Below, piece by piece: positions 20,657 to 30,076 of a DNA stretch of 64,000 bases (its first letter is position 1; every line of letters starts with the position of its first letter). The position numbers and the translations under genes are program-made. The DNA comes from Motilibacter aurantiacus. GTDB taxonomy: Bacteria; Actinomycetota; Actinomycetes; Motilibacterales; Motilibacteraceae. The DNA is taken from NCBI RefSeq assembly GCF_011250645.1, contig NZ_JAANNO010000002.1:394929-458928 (forward strand). The letters run 5' to 3'. Under the pieces are notes generated by a model. It did not search any database and was not told where the DNA came from. It saw nothing but the letters and a program-made list of their open reading frames with translations.

Positions 20657-21304
20657 TCAGACCGCCGCGCCGATGTGCGGGACGACCTCCTGGAGGAGCT
20701 CGACCGGGAGCGCGCCCTCGCGCAGCACGCGCGGCACCACGCCGGTGACGTCGACGATGGTGGAGGGGACCGACTGCTCGCTGCGGCCGGCGTCCAGCAC
20801 GACCGCGACCGAGTTCCCGAGCTGCTCGCGGGCGTCGTCGGCGGTCAGCGGCGCGGGCATCCCGGGGCCGTTCGCAGCCGTGACGGCCATCGGCCCGACG
20901 GCCGTCAGCAGCTCGATCGCCACCGGGTGCAGCGGCATGCGGACCTGCACGGTGCCGCCGGTGTCGCCGAGGTCCCACTGCAGCGACGGCTGGGCGGTGC
21001 AGACGAGCGTGAGCGCGCCGGGCCAGAACGCGGCGACGAGGTCGCGCGCGACGGGGCGCAGGCCGTACGCGATGCCGTCGAGCGCCTTGGGCCCGGAGAC
21101 GAGCACCGGCAGCGGCATGTCCCGCCCACGCCCCTTGGCCTCGCGCAGCTTGGCCACCCCGTCGAAGGAGAACGCGTCGCAGCCGACGCCGTAGACGGTG
21201 TCGGTGGGCAGCACGACGAGGTCCCCGCGCTTGACGGCGGCCGACGCGGCGTCGAGCCCGCGCTTGCGCATGCCCGCGTCGTCGGTGTGGAAGCGGCGGC
21301 TCAC
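20657..21304 (-). CDS. Sua5/YrdC-domain protein 2 (threonylcarbamoyl-AMP synthase)
   Basis: A 215-residue YrdC-domain protein, the orthologue of the mycobacterial gene that follows prmC (Rv1301), with VLPTDTVYGVGCDAF, K57-G-R59 and FWPGALTL. The signature that is normally S-A-N-x-S-G reads A-A-N-G-P-G (residues 143-148), so the first Ser is lost. In that respect it departs from the family more than paralogue 1. GTG 21304 overlaps the prmC stop by four bases, showing the usual coupling to prmC. Confidence 0.9.
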   Translation of the reverse strand: MSRRFHTDDAGMRKRGLDAASAAVKRGDLVVLPTDTVYGVGCDAFSFDGVAKLREAKGRGRDMPLPVLVSGPKALDGIAYGLRPVARDLVAAFWPGALTLVCTAQPSLQWDLGDTGGTVQVRMPLHPVAIELLTAVGPMAVTAANGPGMPAPLTADDAREQLGNSVAVVLDAGRSEQSVPSTIVDVTGVVPRVLREGALPVELLQEVVPHIGAAV

Positions 21305-22188
21305 CGCTCGCTCCCGGGCTGCTCGGCGCGGCGGGCGCGGACGTAGCGCGGGCGGCCCGTGAGGTCGGGAAGGTCGGTCACGTCGCGCCATGCTGCCGTA
21401 GCCCGCAGCACGGCGGGCGCCGACTCCCCCTGGCTGTCGGCGTGCTCGATGACCAGCAGGCCGCCGGGCCGCAGCAGCCGGCGTGCTGTCCGCTCCACGG
21501 CGCGCAGCGCGTCGAGGCCGTCCTCCCCGCCGCCGTAGAGCGCCAGCTCCGGGTCGTGGTCGCGGACCTCGGGGTCGATCGGGGCCGCGTCCGGCGGAAT
21601 GTACGGCGGGTTGCTGACCACCACGTCCACCTCGCCGTCGAGGTCGGCGAAGGCGTCGGCCAGGTCGCCAAGCCGTAGCTCGACGCCCGTGCCCTCGACG
21701 TTGCGCGCGGCCCACGCGTGGGCGTCCGGGCCCTTCTCGACCGCGAGCACGCGGGCGCCGGGGGCCTCGGTCGCCACGGCCGCCGCGATCGCGCCGGAGC
21801 CGGTGCCGAGGTCGACCACGACGGGGCGGCCGCCGTCGCGTACCAGCCGAAGGGCCTCGTCGACCGCCTCCTGGGCCACGACCTCGGTCTCGGGGCGGGG
21901 CACGAACACCCCCGGCCCGACGGCGAGCTCGAGGTGGCGGAACCAGGCGCGGCCGGTGAGGTGCTGCAGCGGGACGCGGCTCGACCGCTCGGCCACGAGC
22001 TCGCGGTACGCCGCCTCCCCGGGCACCTTGTCACCCGCGCCCAGCGTGAGCAGGCGAGCCCGCTCGAGCCCGCTCGCGTGCAGGAGCAAAGCCTCGGCGT
22101 CGTGGCGCGCCGAGGCCACCCCCGCGTCGGCCAGCAGGGAAGTGCCCCACCGGAGCAGGTCCCGGGCCGAGCTGCCGGTGGGGGTCAT
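21301..22188 (-). CDS. prmC: Release factor glutamine methyltransferase
   Basis: A 295-residue SAM-dependent methyltransferase that methylates the Gln of the GGQ motif in release factors. The SAM-binding motif [15 protein letters not shown] and the catalytic [10 protein letters not shown] are present, as is the N-terminal helical substrate-binding domain with PLQHLTG. ATG 22188 overlaps the prfA stop (ATGA), placing the modifying enzyme directly behind its substrate. Confidence 0.96.
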   Translation of the reverse strand: MTPTGSSARDLLRWGTSLLADAGVASARHDAEALLLHASGLERARLLTLGAGDKVPGEAAYRELVAERSSRVPLQHLTGRAWFRHLELAVGPGVFVPRPETEVVAQEAVDEALRLVRDGGRPVVVDLGTGSGAIAAAVATEAPGARVLAVEKGPDAHAWAARNVEGTGVELRLGDLADAFADLDGEVDVVVSNPPYIPPDAAPIDPEVRDHDPELALYGGGEDGLDALRAVERTARRLLRPGGLLVIEHADSQGESAPAVLRATAAWRDVTDLPDLTGRPRYVRARRAEQPGSER

Positions 22189-23273
22189 GCTCCGGCCGCG
22201 GCCAGCTTGGCGTTGGTGTCGGCGTCGACGAGCGCCTGCACCACGCCGTCGAGGTCCCCGTCGAGCACCGCGTCGAGGTTGTGCGCCTTGTAGCCCACCC
22301 GGTGGTCGGAGATCCGGTTCTCCGGGAAGTTGTACGTGCGCACCCGCTCGGAGCGGTCGACCGTGCGCACCTGGCTCTTGCGCTCCGCGGACGCGGCCGC
22401 GTCCGCCTCCGCCTTGGCCTTGTCCAGCAGGCGGGCGCGCAGGATGCGCAGCGCCTGCTCCTTGTTCTGCAGCTGGGACTTCTCGTTCTGGCAGCTGGCG
22501 ACGACGCCGGTCGGCAGGTGGGTGATGCGGACCGCGGAGTCGGTCGTGTTGACGCTCTGCCCGCCCGGGCCGGAGGACCGGTAGACGTCGATCCGCAGGT
22601 CGTTCATGTCGACGTCCACGTCGACGTCCTCGGCCTCCGGGAGCACGAGGACGCCCGCGGCCGAGGTGTGGATGCGGCCCTGGGACTCGGTGACGGGGAC
22701 GCGCTGGACGCGGTGGACACCGGCCTCGTACTTCAGCCGCGCCCACACGCCCGCGCCGGGCTCGACCTGGCCGCGCGACTTCACCGCGACCTTGACGTCC
22801 TTGTAGCCGCCGAGGTCGCTCTCCTCCGAGTCGATGAGCTCGGCCTTCCAGCCCTGCCGCTCGGCGTAGCGCAGGTACATCCGCAGCAGGTCGCCGGCGA
22901 AGAGCGCGGACTCCTGCCCGCCCTCCCCCGCCTTGATCTCGAGGATGACGTCGCGGTCGTCGTCGGGGTCGCGCGGGAGCAGCAGGTGACGCAGCCGCTC
23001 CTCGGTCTCGACGCGGCGCTGCTCGAGCTCGACCGCCTCCTGGGCGAACGCCGGGTCCTCGGAGGCCAGCTCCCGGGCGGTGGCGAGGTCGTCCTCGATG
23101 CCGGACAGCTGTCGCATCGCCTCGACGACGGGGCTGAGCTCGGCGTAGCGCCGCCCGAGCCGGCGCGCCTCGGCCTGGTCCGCGTGCACGGCAGGGTCGG
23201 CCAGCCGCTTCTCCAGCTCGGCGTGCTCGAACGCGAGCGCGTCCAGCGATGCCGGGGCCGCGGTGTCGCTCAC
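22185..23273 (-). CDS. prfA: Peptide chain release factor 1
   Basis: A 362-residue class I release factor. The tripeptide P-V-T in [10 protein letters not shown] marks it as RF1 (UAA/UAG). The GGQ loop is [17 protein letters not shown], whose Gln is the PrmC target. N-terminal coiled-coil domain about 5-105. Start is GTG 23273. It lies 144 bases downstream of rpmE, separated from it by a GC-rich hairpin. Confidence 0.97.
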   Translation of the reverse strand: MSDTAAPASLDALAFEHAELEKRLADPAVHADQAEARRLGRRYAELSPVVEAMRQLSGIEDDLATARELASEDPAFAQEAVELEQRRVETEERLRHLLLPRDPDDDRDVILEIKAGEGGQESALFAGDLLRMYLRYAERQGWKAELIDSEESDLGGYKDVKVAVKSRGQVEPGAGVWARLKYEAGVHRVQRVPVTESQGRIHTSAAGVLVLPEAEDVDVDVDMNDLRIDVYRSSGPGGQSVNTTDSAVRITHLPTGVVASCQNEKSQLQNKEQALRILRARLLDKAKAEADAAASAERKSQVRTVDRSERVRTYNFPENRISDHRVGYKAHNLDAVLDGDLDGVVQALVDADTNAKLAAAGA

Positions 23274-23366
23274 GGGAAGCGCCTCCTCCGTAACAGGGAC
23301 AGCTGGATACAGCGTCGCACCGGCGCCGGAGTGCCGGTCGGGGCACCGGCGGGTGCGGGCATGCGA

Positions 23367-23410
23367 ACGGCGCCGGCCGGGCGGGCTGCTGCCCGCCTGA
23401 CCGGCGCCGT
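23367..23410 (-). terminator. GC-rich hairpin after rpmE
   Basis: The outer arms ACGGCGCCGG and CCGGCGCCGT pair perfectly, and an inner CGGGCGGG/CCCGCCTG segment extends the stem with one mismatch. It begins 7 bases after the rpmE stop. No T-run follows, as usual in this genome. It could limit read-through from rpmE into prfA. Confidence 0.65.
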
Positions 23411-23417
23411 GGTGTCG

Positions 23418-23651
23418 CTACTTCGAGGGGGCCTGGGCGCCCTTGCCGCTCTTGCCGAAGCGCTGCTCGAAGCGGGCCACGCGGCCGCCGGTGTCGAGGA
23501 TGCGCTGCTTGCCGGTGTAGAACGGGTGGCAGGCCGAGCAGGTGTCGGCGTTGATCGCGCCGTTCTTCGCCGTGCTGCGTGTCTGGAACGTGTTGCCACA
23601 CGTACAGGTCACGGTGGTCACGTTGTACTCGGGGTGGATGTCGGGCTTCAT
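23418..23651 (-). CDS. rpmE: 50S ribosomal protein bL31 (zinc-binding form)
   Basis: A 77-residue bL31 with the zinc ligands C-x-C (CTCGN) and C-x2-C ([12 protein letters not shown]), i.e. the C+ type. The C-terminus is slightly extended and basic. The window holds no C-minus paralogue. GAGAGGCGG precedes ATG 23651. Position downstream of rho and upstream of prfA is the ancestral order. Confidence 0.97.
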   Translation of the reverse strand: MKPDIHPEYNVTTVTCTCGNTFQTRSTAKNGAINADTCSACHPFYTGKQRILDTGGRVARFEQRFGKSGKGAQAPSK

Positions 23652-23844
23652 GGCCGGACCGCCTCTCTAGGGTTGGGGTCGCCGGGTCGGCGGGTGTGAC
23701 CGGCGCGCTCCTCGCGCCGCCTCGCCGTGGACCGGAACCGTCAGCACAGTGTGCCAGACGACTCAACACGACCGCCGGGGTGACGATTCCCGGGCCGTCC
23801 GGGCTCGGCCGCGGCGTCGTCGGGGCGGCCGCCGCGGCTCAGCG
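23652..23844. other. 193-base gap upstream of rpmE
   Basis: This gap should hold the rpmE promoter and the end of the SPFH/RHH transcript. A CCCTAGAG stretch close to the rpmE ribosome binding site is the only AT-containing candidate; I see no convincing -35/-10 pair and no palindrome resembling a zinc-repressor site. Confidence 0.4.
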
Positions 23845-24114
23845 TCACTGCTCGGACGCCCTCTCGTCACCGGTGCGCCGCGGGCGCCCGCGGCGCGGCA
23901 CCGGGCGTACGTCTCCCGGCAGCCGGCCGGCCTCGCCGAGGGCGCGGCGCAGCAGCAGCTCGATCTGGGCGTTGACGCTGCGCAGCTCGTCCCCCGCCCA
24001 GCGCACGAGCGCCTCGTGGACGGCCGGGTCGAGCCGGAGCAGCACGCTGTGGCGCGGCCTGGGCCGCTGCCGGCCGGCCCCCTCCGGGGACGGCCCGCTC
24101 TCCTGCTCGGCCAC
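23845..24114 (-). CDS. Ribbon-helix-helix-like small protein
   Basis: An 89-residue basic protein. The central segment SVLLRLDPAVHEALVRWAGDELRSVNAQIELLLRRAL has the beta-strand/helix/helix pattern of Arc/MetJ/CopG ribbon-helix-helix DNA-binding proteins, flanked by disordered Pro/Arg-rich tails. It starts two bases after the stop of the SPFH gene, so the two are one operon. It may autoregulate through the perfect palindrome upstream of the SPFH gene. No toxin gene is adjacent. Confidence 0.75.
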   Translation of the reverse strand: MAEQESGPSPEGAGRQRPRPRHSVLLRLDPAVHEALVRWAGDELRSVNAQIELLLRRALGEAGRLPGDVRPVPRRGRPRRTGDERASEQ

Positions 24115-24116
24115 GG

Positions 24117-25103
24117 TCAGGAGTAGAGGGTGCCCGTGTTCACGACCGGGGTGGCCCGGCTGTCACCGCAGAGCACGACGAGCAGGTTCGACACCATCGC
24201 GGCCTTCCGCTCGTCGTCGAGGTCGACGATGGCCTCGTCGGCGAGCTTGTCCAGCGCCATGCGGACCATCCCGACCGCGCCGTCGACGATCCGCTCCCGA
24301 GCGGCGACGATCGCCCCCGCCTGCTGGCGCTGCAGCATCGCCTGCGCGACCTCCTGGGCGTACGCGAGGTGGCTGATGCGCACCTCGAGGATCTCCACGC
24401 CGGCGACGGCCACCCGCTCGGCGACCTCGACCGCGAGCTCGCCGGCCACCTCGTCGGTCGAGCCGCGCAGCGACGTGGCGGCCGGGTCACCGCTGTCGTA
24501 CGGGTGCGTCGTGGCCACGTGGCGCAGGGCGGCCTCGGCCTGGATCTCGACGAACGCCGTGTAGTCCTCGACCGCGAACGTCGCCTTGGCGGTGTCGGCC
24601 ACCTGCCAGACCACGATGGCGGCGATGTCGACCGGGTTGCCGTCGGCGTCGTTGACCTTGAGGTGGCTCGTCTCGAAGTTGCGCACGCGCACGCTCATCC
24701 CCCGCCGGGTGGTCAGCGGCAGCAGCCAGACCAGCCCGGTGCGCCGCGCGGTCCCGACATAGCGGCCGAAGAACTGCACGACGTTCGTGCGGCCGGGCGC
24801 GACCACGGTCAGCGAGCCGAGGACGAGGAGCGCGAGCAGGCCGCACACACCGGCGAGGACCGCCGCCGGCACGACGTTCGACGGGGTCTGCTCCTCGAGG
24901 CTGACGATCCGGATCACCTGCCAGGCCGCGACCCCGGCCAAGGCGGAAGCGCCGAGCAGGGCCCACAGCCCGCTCACCTGCCAGGCGGTGTGCTCGTCGA
25001 TCTCGACCCGGGTGCCCGCATGCCCGACGGGACGGTCCTTGGGTGGCGCGGCGACGGGCGGGACGCTCCCCTGGCCGGCCGGAGCGGGACTGGTGGCGGT
25101 CAT
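24117..25103 (-). CDS. SPFH/Band 7 (stomatin-like) membrane protein
   Basis: A 328-residue SPFH-domain protein: two N-terminal membrane helices (about 43-66 and 80-100), then a Band 7 domain starting [25 protein letters not shown] with the signature [30 protein letters not shown], and a helical C-terminal oligomerisation region. Such proteins form large membrane rings that scaffold microdomains or protect membrane proteases. GAGGGG precedes ATG 25103. The 35-50 bases upstream hold a perfect AT-rich 16-bp palindrome, an obvious operator. It is followed by a ribbon-helix-helix gene. Confidence 0.92.
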   Translation of the reverse strand: MTATSPAPAGQGSVPPVAAPPKDRPVGHAGTRVEIDEHTAWQVSGLWALLGASALAGVAAWQVIRIVSLEEQTPSNVVPAAVLAGVCGLLALLVLGSLTVVAPGRTNVVQFFGRYVGTARRTGLVWLLPLTTRRGMSVRVRNFETSHLKVNDADGNPVDIAAIVVWQVADTAKATFAVEDYTAFVEIQAEAALRHVATTHPYDSGDPAATSLRGSTDEVAGELAVEVAERVAVAGVEILEVRISHLAYAQEVAQAMLQRQQAGAIVAARERIVDGAVGMVRMALDKLADEAIVDLDDERKAAMVSNLLVVLCGDSRATPVVNTGTLYS

Positions 25104-25138
25104 CGACTACCCCTCTGCGGTCGTACGGCTTCGATAGC

Positions 25139-25154
25139 AAAGTGATATCACTTT
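25139..25154. promoter_or_regulatory. Perfect 16-bp palindromic operator AAAGTGATATCACTTT
   Basis: A perfect palindrome, 75% A+T in a roughly 75% G+C genome, lies 36-51 bases upstream of the SPFH start. Just beyond it, toward the gene, the minus strand reads TGCTATCG, an extended -10-like element, so the palindrome would cover the promoter spacer or -35. The ribbon-helix-helix protein of the same operon is the natural candidate repressor. Confidence 0.75.
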
Positions 25155-25273
25155 TTGCCCGCCGACGCATCCGCTCCCGTCACCCACGCAGGCGCGCTCC
25201 CGCGCGCGACGTCCCCCGAGCGCCGACCAGCGCCGACCCGCACCAACCCGCACCAACCCGCACCGCACGCGGA

Positions 25274-25308
25274 ACGGCCGGGTCCCCCGTCATGGGGGAC
25301 CCGGCCGT
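25274..25308 (-). terminator. 15-bp perfect stem-loop after rho
   Basis: ACGGCCGGGTCCCCC and GGGGGACCCGGCCGT pair perfectly around a five-base loop, 20 bases beyond the rho stop. No T-run follows on the minus strand. Together with the SPFH promoter next door, it separates the rho and SPFH transcripts. Upstream of it, at about 25237-25264, a 10-base unit (ACCCGCACCA) is repeated about three times. Confidence 0.75.
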
Positions 25309-25327
25309 CCGGTGCCGCAGTGGCGCG

Positions 25328-27571
25328 TCAGTCGTGGTCGGCGCCCGGCGTCGTCTTCTGGATCTGCAGGAGGAACTCTGCGTTGCTCTTGGTCTCGCGC
25401 AGCTTGCCGATGACGAGCTCGAGGGCCTGCTGCTGCTCCAGGGCCGACAGGACCCGGCGCAGCTTCCAGACGATCTGCAGCTCGTCGCGGCCCATGAGGA
25501 TCTCCTCACGGCGGGTGCCGGAGGCGTCGACGTCGACGGCGGGGAAGAGCCGCTTGTCCGCGAGCTTGCGGTCGAGCTTGAGCTCCATGTTCCCGGTGCC
25601 CTTGAACTCCTCGAAGATGACCTCGTCCATGCGGGACCCGGTCTCCACGAGCGCCGTGGCGAGAATCGTCAGCGAGCCGCCGTTCTCGATGTTGCGCGCC
25701 GCGCCGAAGAACCGCTTCGGCGGGTAGAGCGCCGCGGAGTCGACACCACCGGACAGGATCCGGCCGCTGGCGGGAGCCGCGAGGTTGTACGCCCGCCCGA
25801 GGCGGGTGATCGAGTCGAGCAGGACGACGACGTCGTGGCCCATCTCGACCAGGCGCTTCGCCCGCTCGATCGCCAGTTCCGCCACCGTGGTGTGGTCGTC
25901 GGCCGGCCGGTCGAACGTCGAGGCGATGACCTCGCCCTTGACCGAGCGCTGCATGTCCGTGACCTCTTCGGGGCGCTCGTCGACGAGCACGACCATGAGG
26001 TGGACCTCGGGGTTGTTCACCGCGATCGCGTTCGCGATCGACTGCAGCACCATCGTCTTGCCGGCCTTCGGCGGGGAGACGATGAGCCCGCGCTGGCCCT
26101 TCCCGATGGGCGCGACGAGGTCGATGATCCGGGTCGTGAAGACGCTCGGGTCGGTCTCGAGGCGCAGCCTCTCCTGCGGGTAGAGCGGCGTCAGCTTGTT
26201 GAACTCGACACGGGCCCGCGCCTTCTCCGGGTCGCCACCGTTGACGGTGTCGAGCCGGACCAGAGCGTTGAACTTCTCGCGGCGGGCCTCGCCGTCGCGC
26301 TGCTGGCGGACGGCGCCGGTGACGGCGTCGCCCTTGCGCAGGCCGTGCCGGCGCACCTGGGCGAGCGAGACGTAGACGTCGTTCGGGCCCGGCAGGTAGC
26401 CGCTGGTACGCAGGAAGGCGTAGTTGTCGAGGATGTCGACGACGCCGGCCACGGGGACGAGGACGTCGTCCTCGCCGACCTCGGGCTCGGGGCTGTCGAG
26501 CAGCTGGCCGTCGCGGCCGCGCCGCCGCCCACCGCGGTCGCGGTACCGGCCGCGCCGGCGACGCCCGCGCCCACCGTCGAGGTCGTCGTCGTCGTCGTCC
26601 ACGGCCGGGCCGCGGTCGTTCCGGTCCCCGCGCGGCTGGCGGTCCTGCCGGTCGCCACGGTCCTGCCGGTCGCCACGGTCCTGCCGGTCGGAACGGTCGG
26701 CGCGGTCACCGCGGTCGGCTCGCTCACCGCGGTCGGCTCGCTCACCGCGCTCCTGGCGGTCACCGCGCTCCTGGCGGTCACCGCGCTCACCGCGCTCACC
26801 GCGGTCGGAACGGTCACCGCGCTCACCGCGGTCGGCACGGTCACCGCGCTCCTGGCGGTCACCGCGCTCACCGCGGTCGGAACGGTCACCGCGCTCCTGG
26901 CGGTCACCGCGCTCCTGGCGGTCGCCGCGCTCACCGCGGTCGGAACGGTCACCGCGGTCGGAACGGTCACCGCGCTCACCGCGGTCCGAACGCTCACCAC
27001 GGTCGGCGCGCGGGGCGGCCTGCTGCGGCTCCTGCGCCGGCGCCGCCTCGACGTCGGCGGCTCGGGCGGTCTGCGCCGTGCCGCCCTCGTCGCCGTCAGC
27101 GGGCGCGGACGGCGTCTCGACGGCGGGCACGCTGTCGGTCGTGCCGTTCGACAGGTCCAGAGCAGGCTGCTCGGCGGCACGGTCGCCGCGAGCACGCCGG
27201 GCACGGGTCCCGCGGGTGGGCGCGGCCGTCTCGGTCGAGGCGGCTGCCTCACCGGTCGCCGAGCCGGCGTCCGCGGCGGCCGGGGCCTGGGCGCCGTTCG
27301 CGCCCGAGGCCTGCCGCTCACGGATGGCCTCGATCAGCTGCGGCTTGCGCATCCGGGCGGTCCCACCGATGCCGAGCTCGGCCGCCAGCGACTGGAGCTC
27401 GGGAAGCACCATCCCGGCGAGCCCGGGGGCGCGGCGACGGCCGCGAGCGGCGGGCTGCGCGGGGACGTCGGCGTCGGATGCGGGTGCGGAGCCGGCCGGG
27501 GCCTGTGCTCCGCGGGGCTCCTCGGCGCGCTCACCATCGGGCGCTGTGAGGAGATCGACTGTGTCGCTCAC
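25328..27571 (-). CDS. rho: Transcription termination factor Rho with large disordered RGD/RGE repeat
   Basis: A 747-residue Rho, far longer than the 419 residues of E. coli. Order: an N-terminal SAP-like Rho_N helix pair (about 48-90, [17 protein letters not shown]); an Ala/Thr-rich linker; a low-complexity region of about 170 residues built from Arg-Gly-Asp, Arg-Gly-Glu, Arg-Ser-Asp and Arg-Gln-Glu units; an OB-fold RNA-binding domain ([27 protein letters not shown]); and the hexameric ATPase with P-loop [25 protein letters not shown], and the Q/R-loop region. Rho unwinds RNA from RNA polymerase. Actinobacterial Rho proteins often carry such inserts; this one is highly periodic at DNA level. 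Confidence 0.96.
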   Translation of the reverse strand: MSDTVDLLTAPDGERAEEPRGAQAPAGSAPASDADVPAQPAARGRRRAPGLAGMVLPELQSLAAELGIGGTARMRKPQLIEAIRERQASGANGAQAPAAADAGSATGEAAASTETAAPTRGTRARRARGDRAAEQPALDLSNGTTDSVPAVETPSAPADGDEGGTAQTARAADVEAAPAQEPQQAAPRADRGERSDRGERGDRSDRGDRSDRGERGDRQERGDRQERGDRSDRGERGDRQERGDRADRGERGDRSDRGERGERGDRQERGDRQERGERADRGERADRGDRADRSDRQDRGDRQDRGDRQDRQPRGDRNDRGPAVDDDDDDLDGGRGRRRRGRYRDRGGRRRGRDGQLLDSPEPEVGEDDVLVPVAGVVDILDNYAFLRTSGYLPGPNDVYVSLAQVRRHGLRKGDAVTGAVRQQRDGEARREKFNALVRLDTVNGGDPEKARARVEFNKLTPLYPQERLRLETDPSVFTTRIIDLVAPIGKGQRGLIVSPPKAGKTMVLQSIANAIAVNNPEVHLMVVLVDERPEEVTDMQRSVKGEVIASTFDRPADDHTTVAELAIERAKRLVEMGHDVVVLLDSITRLGRAYNLAAPASGRILSGGVDSAALYPPKRFFGAARNIENGGSLTILATALVETGSRMDEVIFEEFKGTGNMELKLDRKLADKRLFPAVDVDASGTRREEILMGRDELQIVWKLRRVLSALEQQQALELVIGKLRETKSNAEFLLQIQKTTPGADHD
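26637..27003 (-). repeat. Tandem 9- and 18-bp repeats inside rho
   Basis: The minus strand encodes repeats of R-G-D, R-S-D, R-G-E and R-Q-E tripeptide units. On the plus strand the units read CGGTCACCGCGCTCCTGG, CGGTCACCGCGGTCGGAA and close variants. All steps are multiples of 9 bases, so expansions or contractions keep the frame. This is a slippage-prone array and probably length-variable between strains. Confidence 0.85.
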
Positions 27572-27972
27572 GAAGGGTCCTTCCCTTGACGAGCTCGGCC
27601 GGGAATGGCGTCCCTGCCCCTGGCGGGGAGGGTCCCGGTCAGCGGCCCCGGGGTTTGCGGGGCATTCCCGCCGGGATCGGCGGGCTGATGTGGGGGTGAA
27701 ACCGTCGCCGGACAGCGACGACGGGTCGAAGGGCTCGCGGCTTCCGCGGACGAGAAGCGAGCGACAGCCCGGGGGGCGGCACGGGCCAACAGCACACTTG
27801 AGACCAGTGTGTCGCGAGCGTCACACCAGGGCGGAAGCCGTCGAGACGGTCGAATACACCGGGAGCCCGAAGGTCGATCGGTGCACAACGACTATAACGC
27901 GGAGGAGCCGCGTCATCTGCCGTGACACGAGGATACCGTGTCGCGCCGACTACCGGTCGGTGCTCGCGGCGC
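27572..27972 (-). promoter_or_regulatory. rho promoter and long 5' leader
   Basis: A 401-base gene-free stretch between rho and thrB. The best -10 candidate on the minus strand is TATAGT (27896-27891), preceded 15 bases upstream by GATGAC. This would give a leader of about 310 bases before the rho start. Long rho leaders are used for Rho-dependent autoregulation in other bacteria. No riboswitch fold or further gene was recognised. Confidence 0.5.
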
Positions 27973-28902
27973 TCAGCGTCCGTCGTGGCGCACGCGGGCA
28001 CCCTGCCGCTCGAGCGGCAGCACCAGCGCACGGAAGCCGGGCTCGCCCTCGGCAGCCAGGGCGGCGGCGGCGGAGGGGGGCACGAGCGCGAGGACGGTCG
28101 GGCCTGCACCGGAGATCACGGCCGGGACGCCCGCGGACCGCAGCCGGGCGACCAGCGCGGCCGAGCGCGGCATCGCCGGCTCCCGGTAGCCCTGGTGGAG
28201 CCGGTCCTCGGTCGCGGTCAGCAGCAGCCCCGGGTCCGCGGTGAGGGCGTGCACGAGCAGCGCGGCGCGGCCGGCGTTGCGGGCGGCGTCCGGGTGCGGC
28301 ACCGCAGCGGGGAGCAGCGAGCGCGCGTACTCCGTCGCGACCGGCTCGCTGGGGACGTACGCGACGGCGGCGAGGCCCTCGACGGGCTCGAGCCGGACGG
28401 CTCGGCTGCGGCCGTGCTCCTGCCAGGCCACCGTGAAGCCGCCGAGCAGGCAGGGGGCGACGTTGTCGGGGTGCCCCTCGAGCCGGGCGGCGACCTCCAG
28501 CGCCGCCGCGTCGGGAAGCCGGTCGCTGCCGTCGGTGACGAGCGCGCGCGCCGCCAGCACTCCCGCGACGATCGCCGCCGACGACGAGCCGAGGCCTCGC
28601 CCGTGCGGGATGCGGTTGACGCAGGTGAGCGCGACGCCGGGCATGCGGACGCCCATGGCGTCGAACGTCTCCGCCATGGCCCGGACGATGAGGTGCCGCT
28701 CGTCACGGGGCACGTCGACGGCGCCCTCCCCCTCGACCTGCACCTGGACGCCCGTCTCGAGCGCCTGCACGGTGACCTCGTCGTGGAGGCCGACGGCGAG
28801 GCCGAACGCGTCGAAGCCGGGACCCAGGTTCGCGCTGGTGGCCGGCACCTGCAGCGCGACGGCGCCGCGGACGAGGGACGCCTCGGCCGGGGTCTCCCCC
28901 AC
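27973..28902 (-). CDS. thrB: Homoserine kinase
   Basis: About 309 residues of the GHMP kinase family, phosphorylating homoserine for threonine synthesis. The ATP-binding motif PHGRGLGSSSAAIVAGV and the N-terminal VPATSANLGPGFDAFGLA are clear, and the C-terminal AVISGAGPTVLAL matches the third GHMP motif. GTG 28902 starts five bases before the end of the preceding gap with thrC, so the genes are coupled. Last gene of the argS-lysA-hom-thrC-thrB block. Confidence 0.95.
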   Translation of the reverse strand: MGETPAEASLVRGAVALQVPATSANLGPGFDAFGLAVGLHDEVTVQALETGVQVQVEGEGAVDVPRDERHLIVRAMAETFDAMGVRMPGVALTCVNRIPHGRGLGSSSAAIVAGVLAARALVTDGSDRLPDAAALEVAARLEGHPDNVAPCLLGGFTVAWQEHGRSRAVRLEPVEGLAAVAYVPSEPVATEYARSLLPAAVPHPDAARNAGRAALLVHALTADPGLLLTATEDRLHQGYREPAMPRSAALVARLRSAGVPAVISGAGPTVLALVPPSAAAALAAEGEPGFRALVLPLERQGARVRHDGR

Positions 28903-28907
28903 CCGGG

Positions 28908-29978
28908 TCAGGCCAGCCCGAGCGCGGCCGCGGCCGCGGACGCGTCGACCGGCACGGCGACCGGCGCGACGCCCTCGGGCATCGCCCACTGCGGGTCCTT
29001 GAGGCCGTGGCCGGTGACCGTGCAGACGATGCGCTGGCCCGGGTCGACCTCGCCGCGCTCGGCCCGGGCGAGCAGGCCGGCGACGCCGGCGGCCGAGGCC
29101 GGCTCGACGAAGACCCCTTCGCGGTCGGCCAGCAGGCGCTGGGCCGCGAGGATCTGCTGGTCGGTGACCGCCTCGACGACGCCACCGGACTCGTCGCGCG
29201 CGGCGACGGCGAGCGCCCAGGAGGCCGGGTTGCCGATGCGGATGGCGGTGGCGATGGTCTCCGGGTTCGGCACCGGCTGGCCCGACACCAGCGGTGCGGC
29301 GCCGGCGGCCTGGAAGCCCCACATGCGCGGGCGCTGCGTCGCGTTGCCGGCCGCCTGCTCCTCCGTGTAGCCGATCCAGTACGCGGAGACGTTGCCGGCG
29401 TTGCCGACCGGCAGGCAGTGGATGTCGGGGGCGTCGCCGAGCGCGCCGACGACCTCGAACGCCGCCGTCTTCTGCCCCTGCAGGCGGACGGGGTTCACCG
29501 AGTTGACCAGCGCGACGGGAAAGCGCTCGGACAGGTCGCGGGCGAGGACGAGGCACTCGTCGAACCCGCCGTCGGTGACCTGCAGGATCGTCGCCCCGTG
29601 GATCACGGCCTGCGCGAGCTTGCCGGTCGCGATCTTGCCCTGCGGCACCAGGACGGCGCTGCGGACGCCGGCCCGGGCGGCGTACGCGGCGGCCGACGCG
29701 CTGGTGTTGCCCGTGGAGGCGCAGATGACCGCCTTGGCGCCCTCCCCGATCGCCACGCTCATCGCCACGGTCATGCCGCGGTCCTTGAACGACCCGGTCG
29801 GGTTCGCGCCCTCGACCTTGAGGTGGACGTCGCACCCGGTGCGGGCGGACAGCTCACCGGCGGGGACGAGCGGCGTGTTGCCCTCGAGGAGGGTGACGAC
29901 CGGGGTGTCGGCGGTGACGGGCAGGCGGTCGCGGAACTCCTCCACGACACCCCGCCACGGGGCGGTGCGCGCGCTCAC
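28908..29978 (-). CDS. thrC: Threonine synthase
   Basis: A 356-residue PLP enzyme converting O-phosphohomoserine to threonine. The PLP-lysine motif [11 protein letters not shown], the [19 protein letters not shown] phosphate loop and [12 protein letters not shown] are visible. It is the short, single-domain actinobacterial form. GTG 29978 is used, with the upstream gap of about 98 bases to hom containing no recognisable promoter. Confidence 0.96.
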   Translation of the reverse strand: MSARTAPWRGVVEEFRDRLPVTADTPVVTLLEGNTPLVPAGELSARTGCDVHLKVEGANPTGSFKDRGMTVAMSVAIGEGAKAVICASTGNTSASAAAYAARAGVRSAVLVPQGKIATGKLAQAVIHGATILQVTDGGFDECLVLARDLSERFPVALVNSVNPVRLQGQKTAAFEVVGALGDAPDIHCLPVGNAGNVSAYWIGYTEEQAAGNATQRPRMWGFQAAGAAPLVSGQPVPNPETIATAIRIGNPASWALAVAARDESGGVVEAVTDQQILAAQRLLADREGVFVEPASAAGVAGLLARAERGEVDPGQRIVCTVTGHGLKDPQWAMPEGVAPVAVPVDASAAAAALGLA

Positions 29979-30076
29979 GCGGGCCTCCAGATGCGTGGGG
30001 ATGCGGACAAGCGTAGGGGACGGGAGCCGCCGGGCCCCCGCTTCTGACGAGGTTGACCGGCAGGTGAGACGCCGGG

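Noticed and set aside
23845-25103. Toxin-antitoxin module from the ribbon-helix-helix gene
   Set aside because: The partner is an SPFH membrane protein of normal length, not a toxin family, and its gene comes first.
25328-28244. Long plus-strand frames opposite rho with serine/arginine repeats
   Set aside because: They mirror the repetitive rho coding sequence; high GC suppresses stops. The minus-strand protein has full Rho domains.
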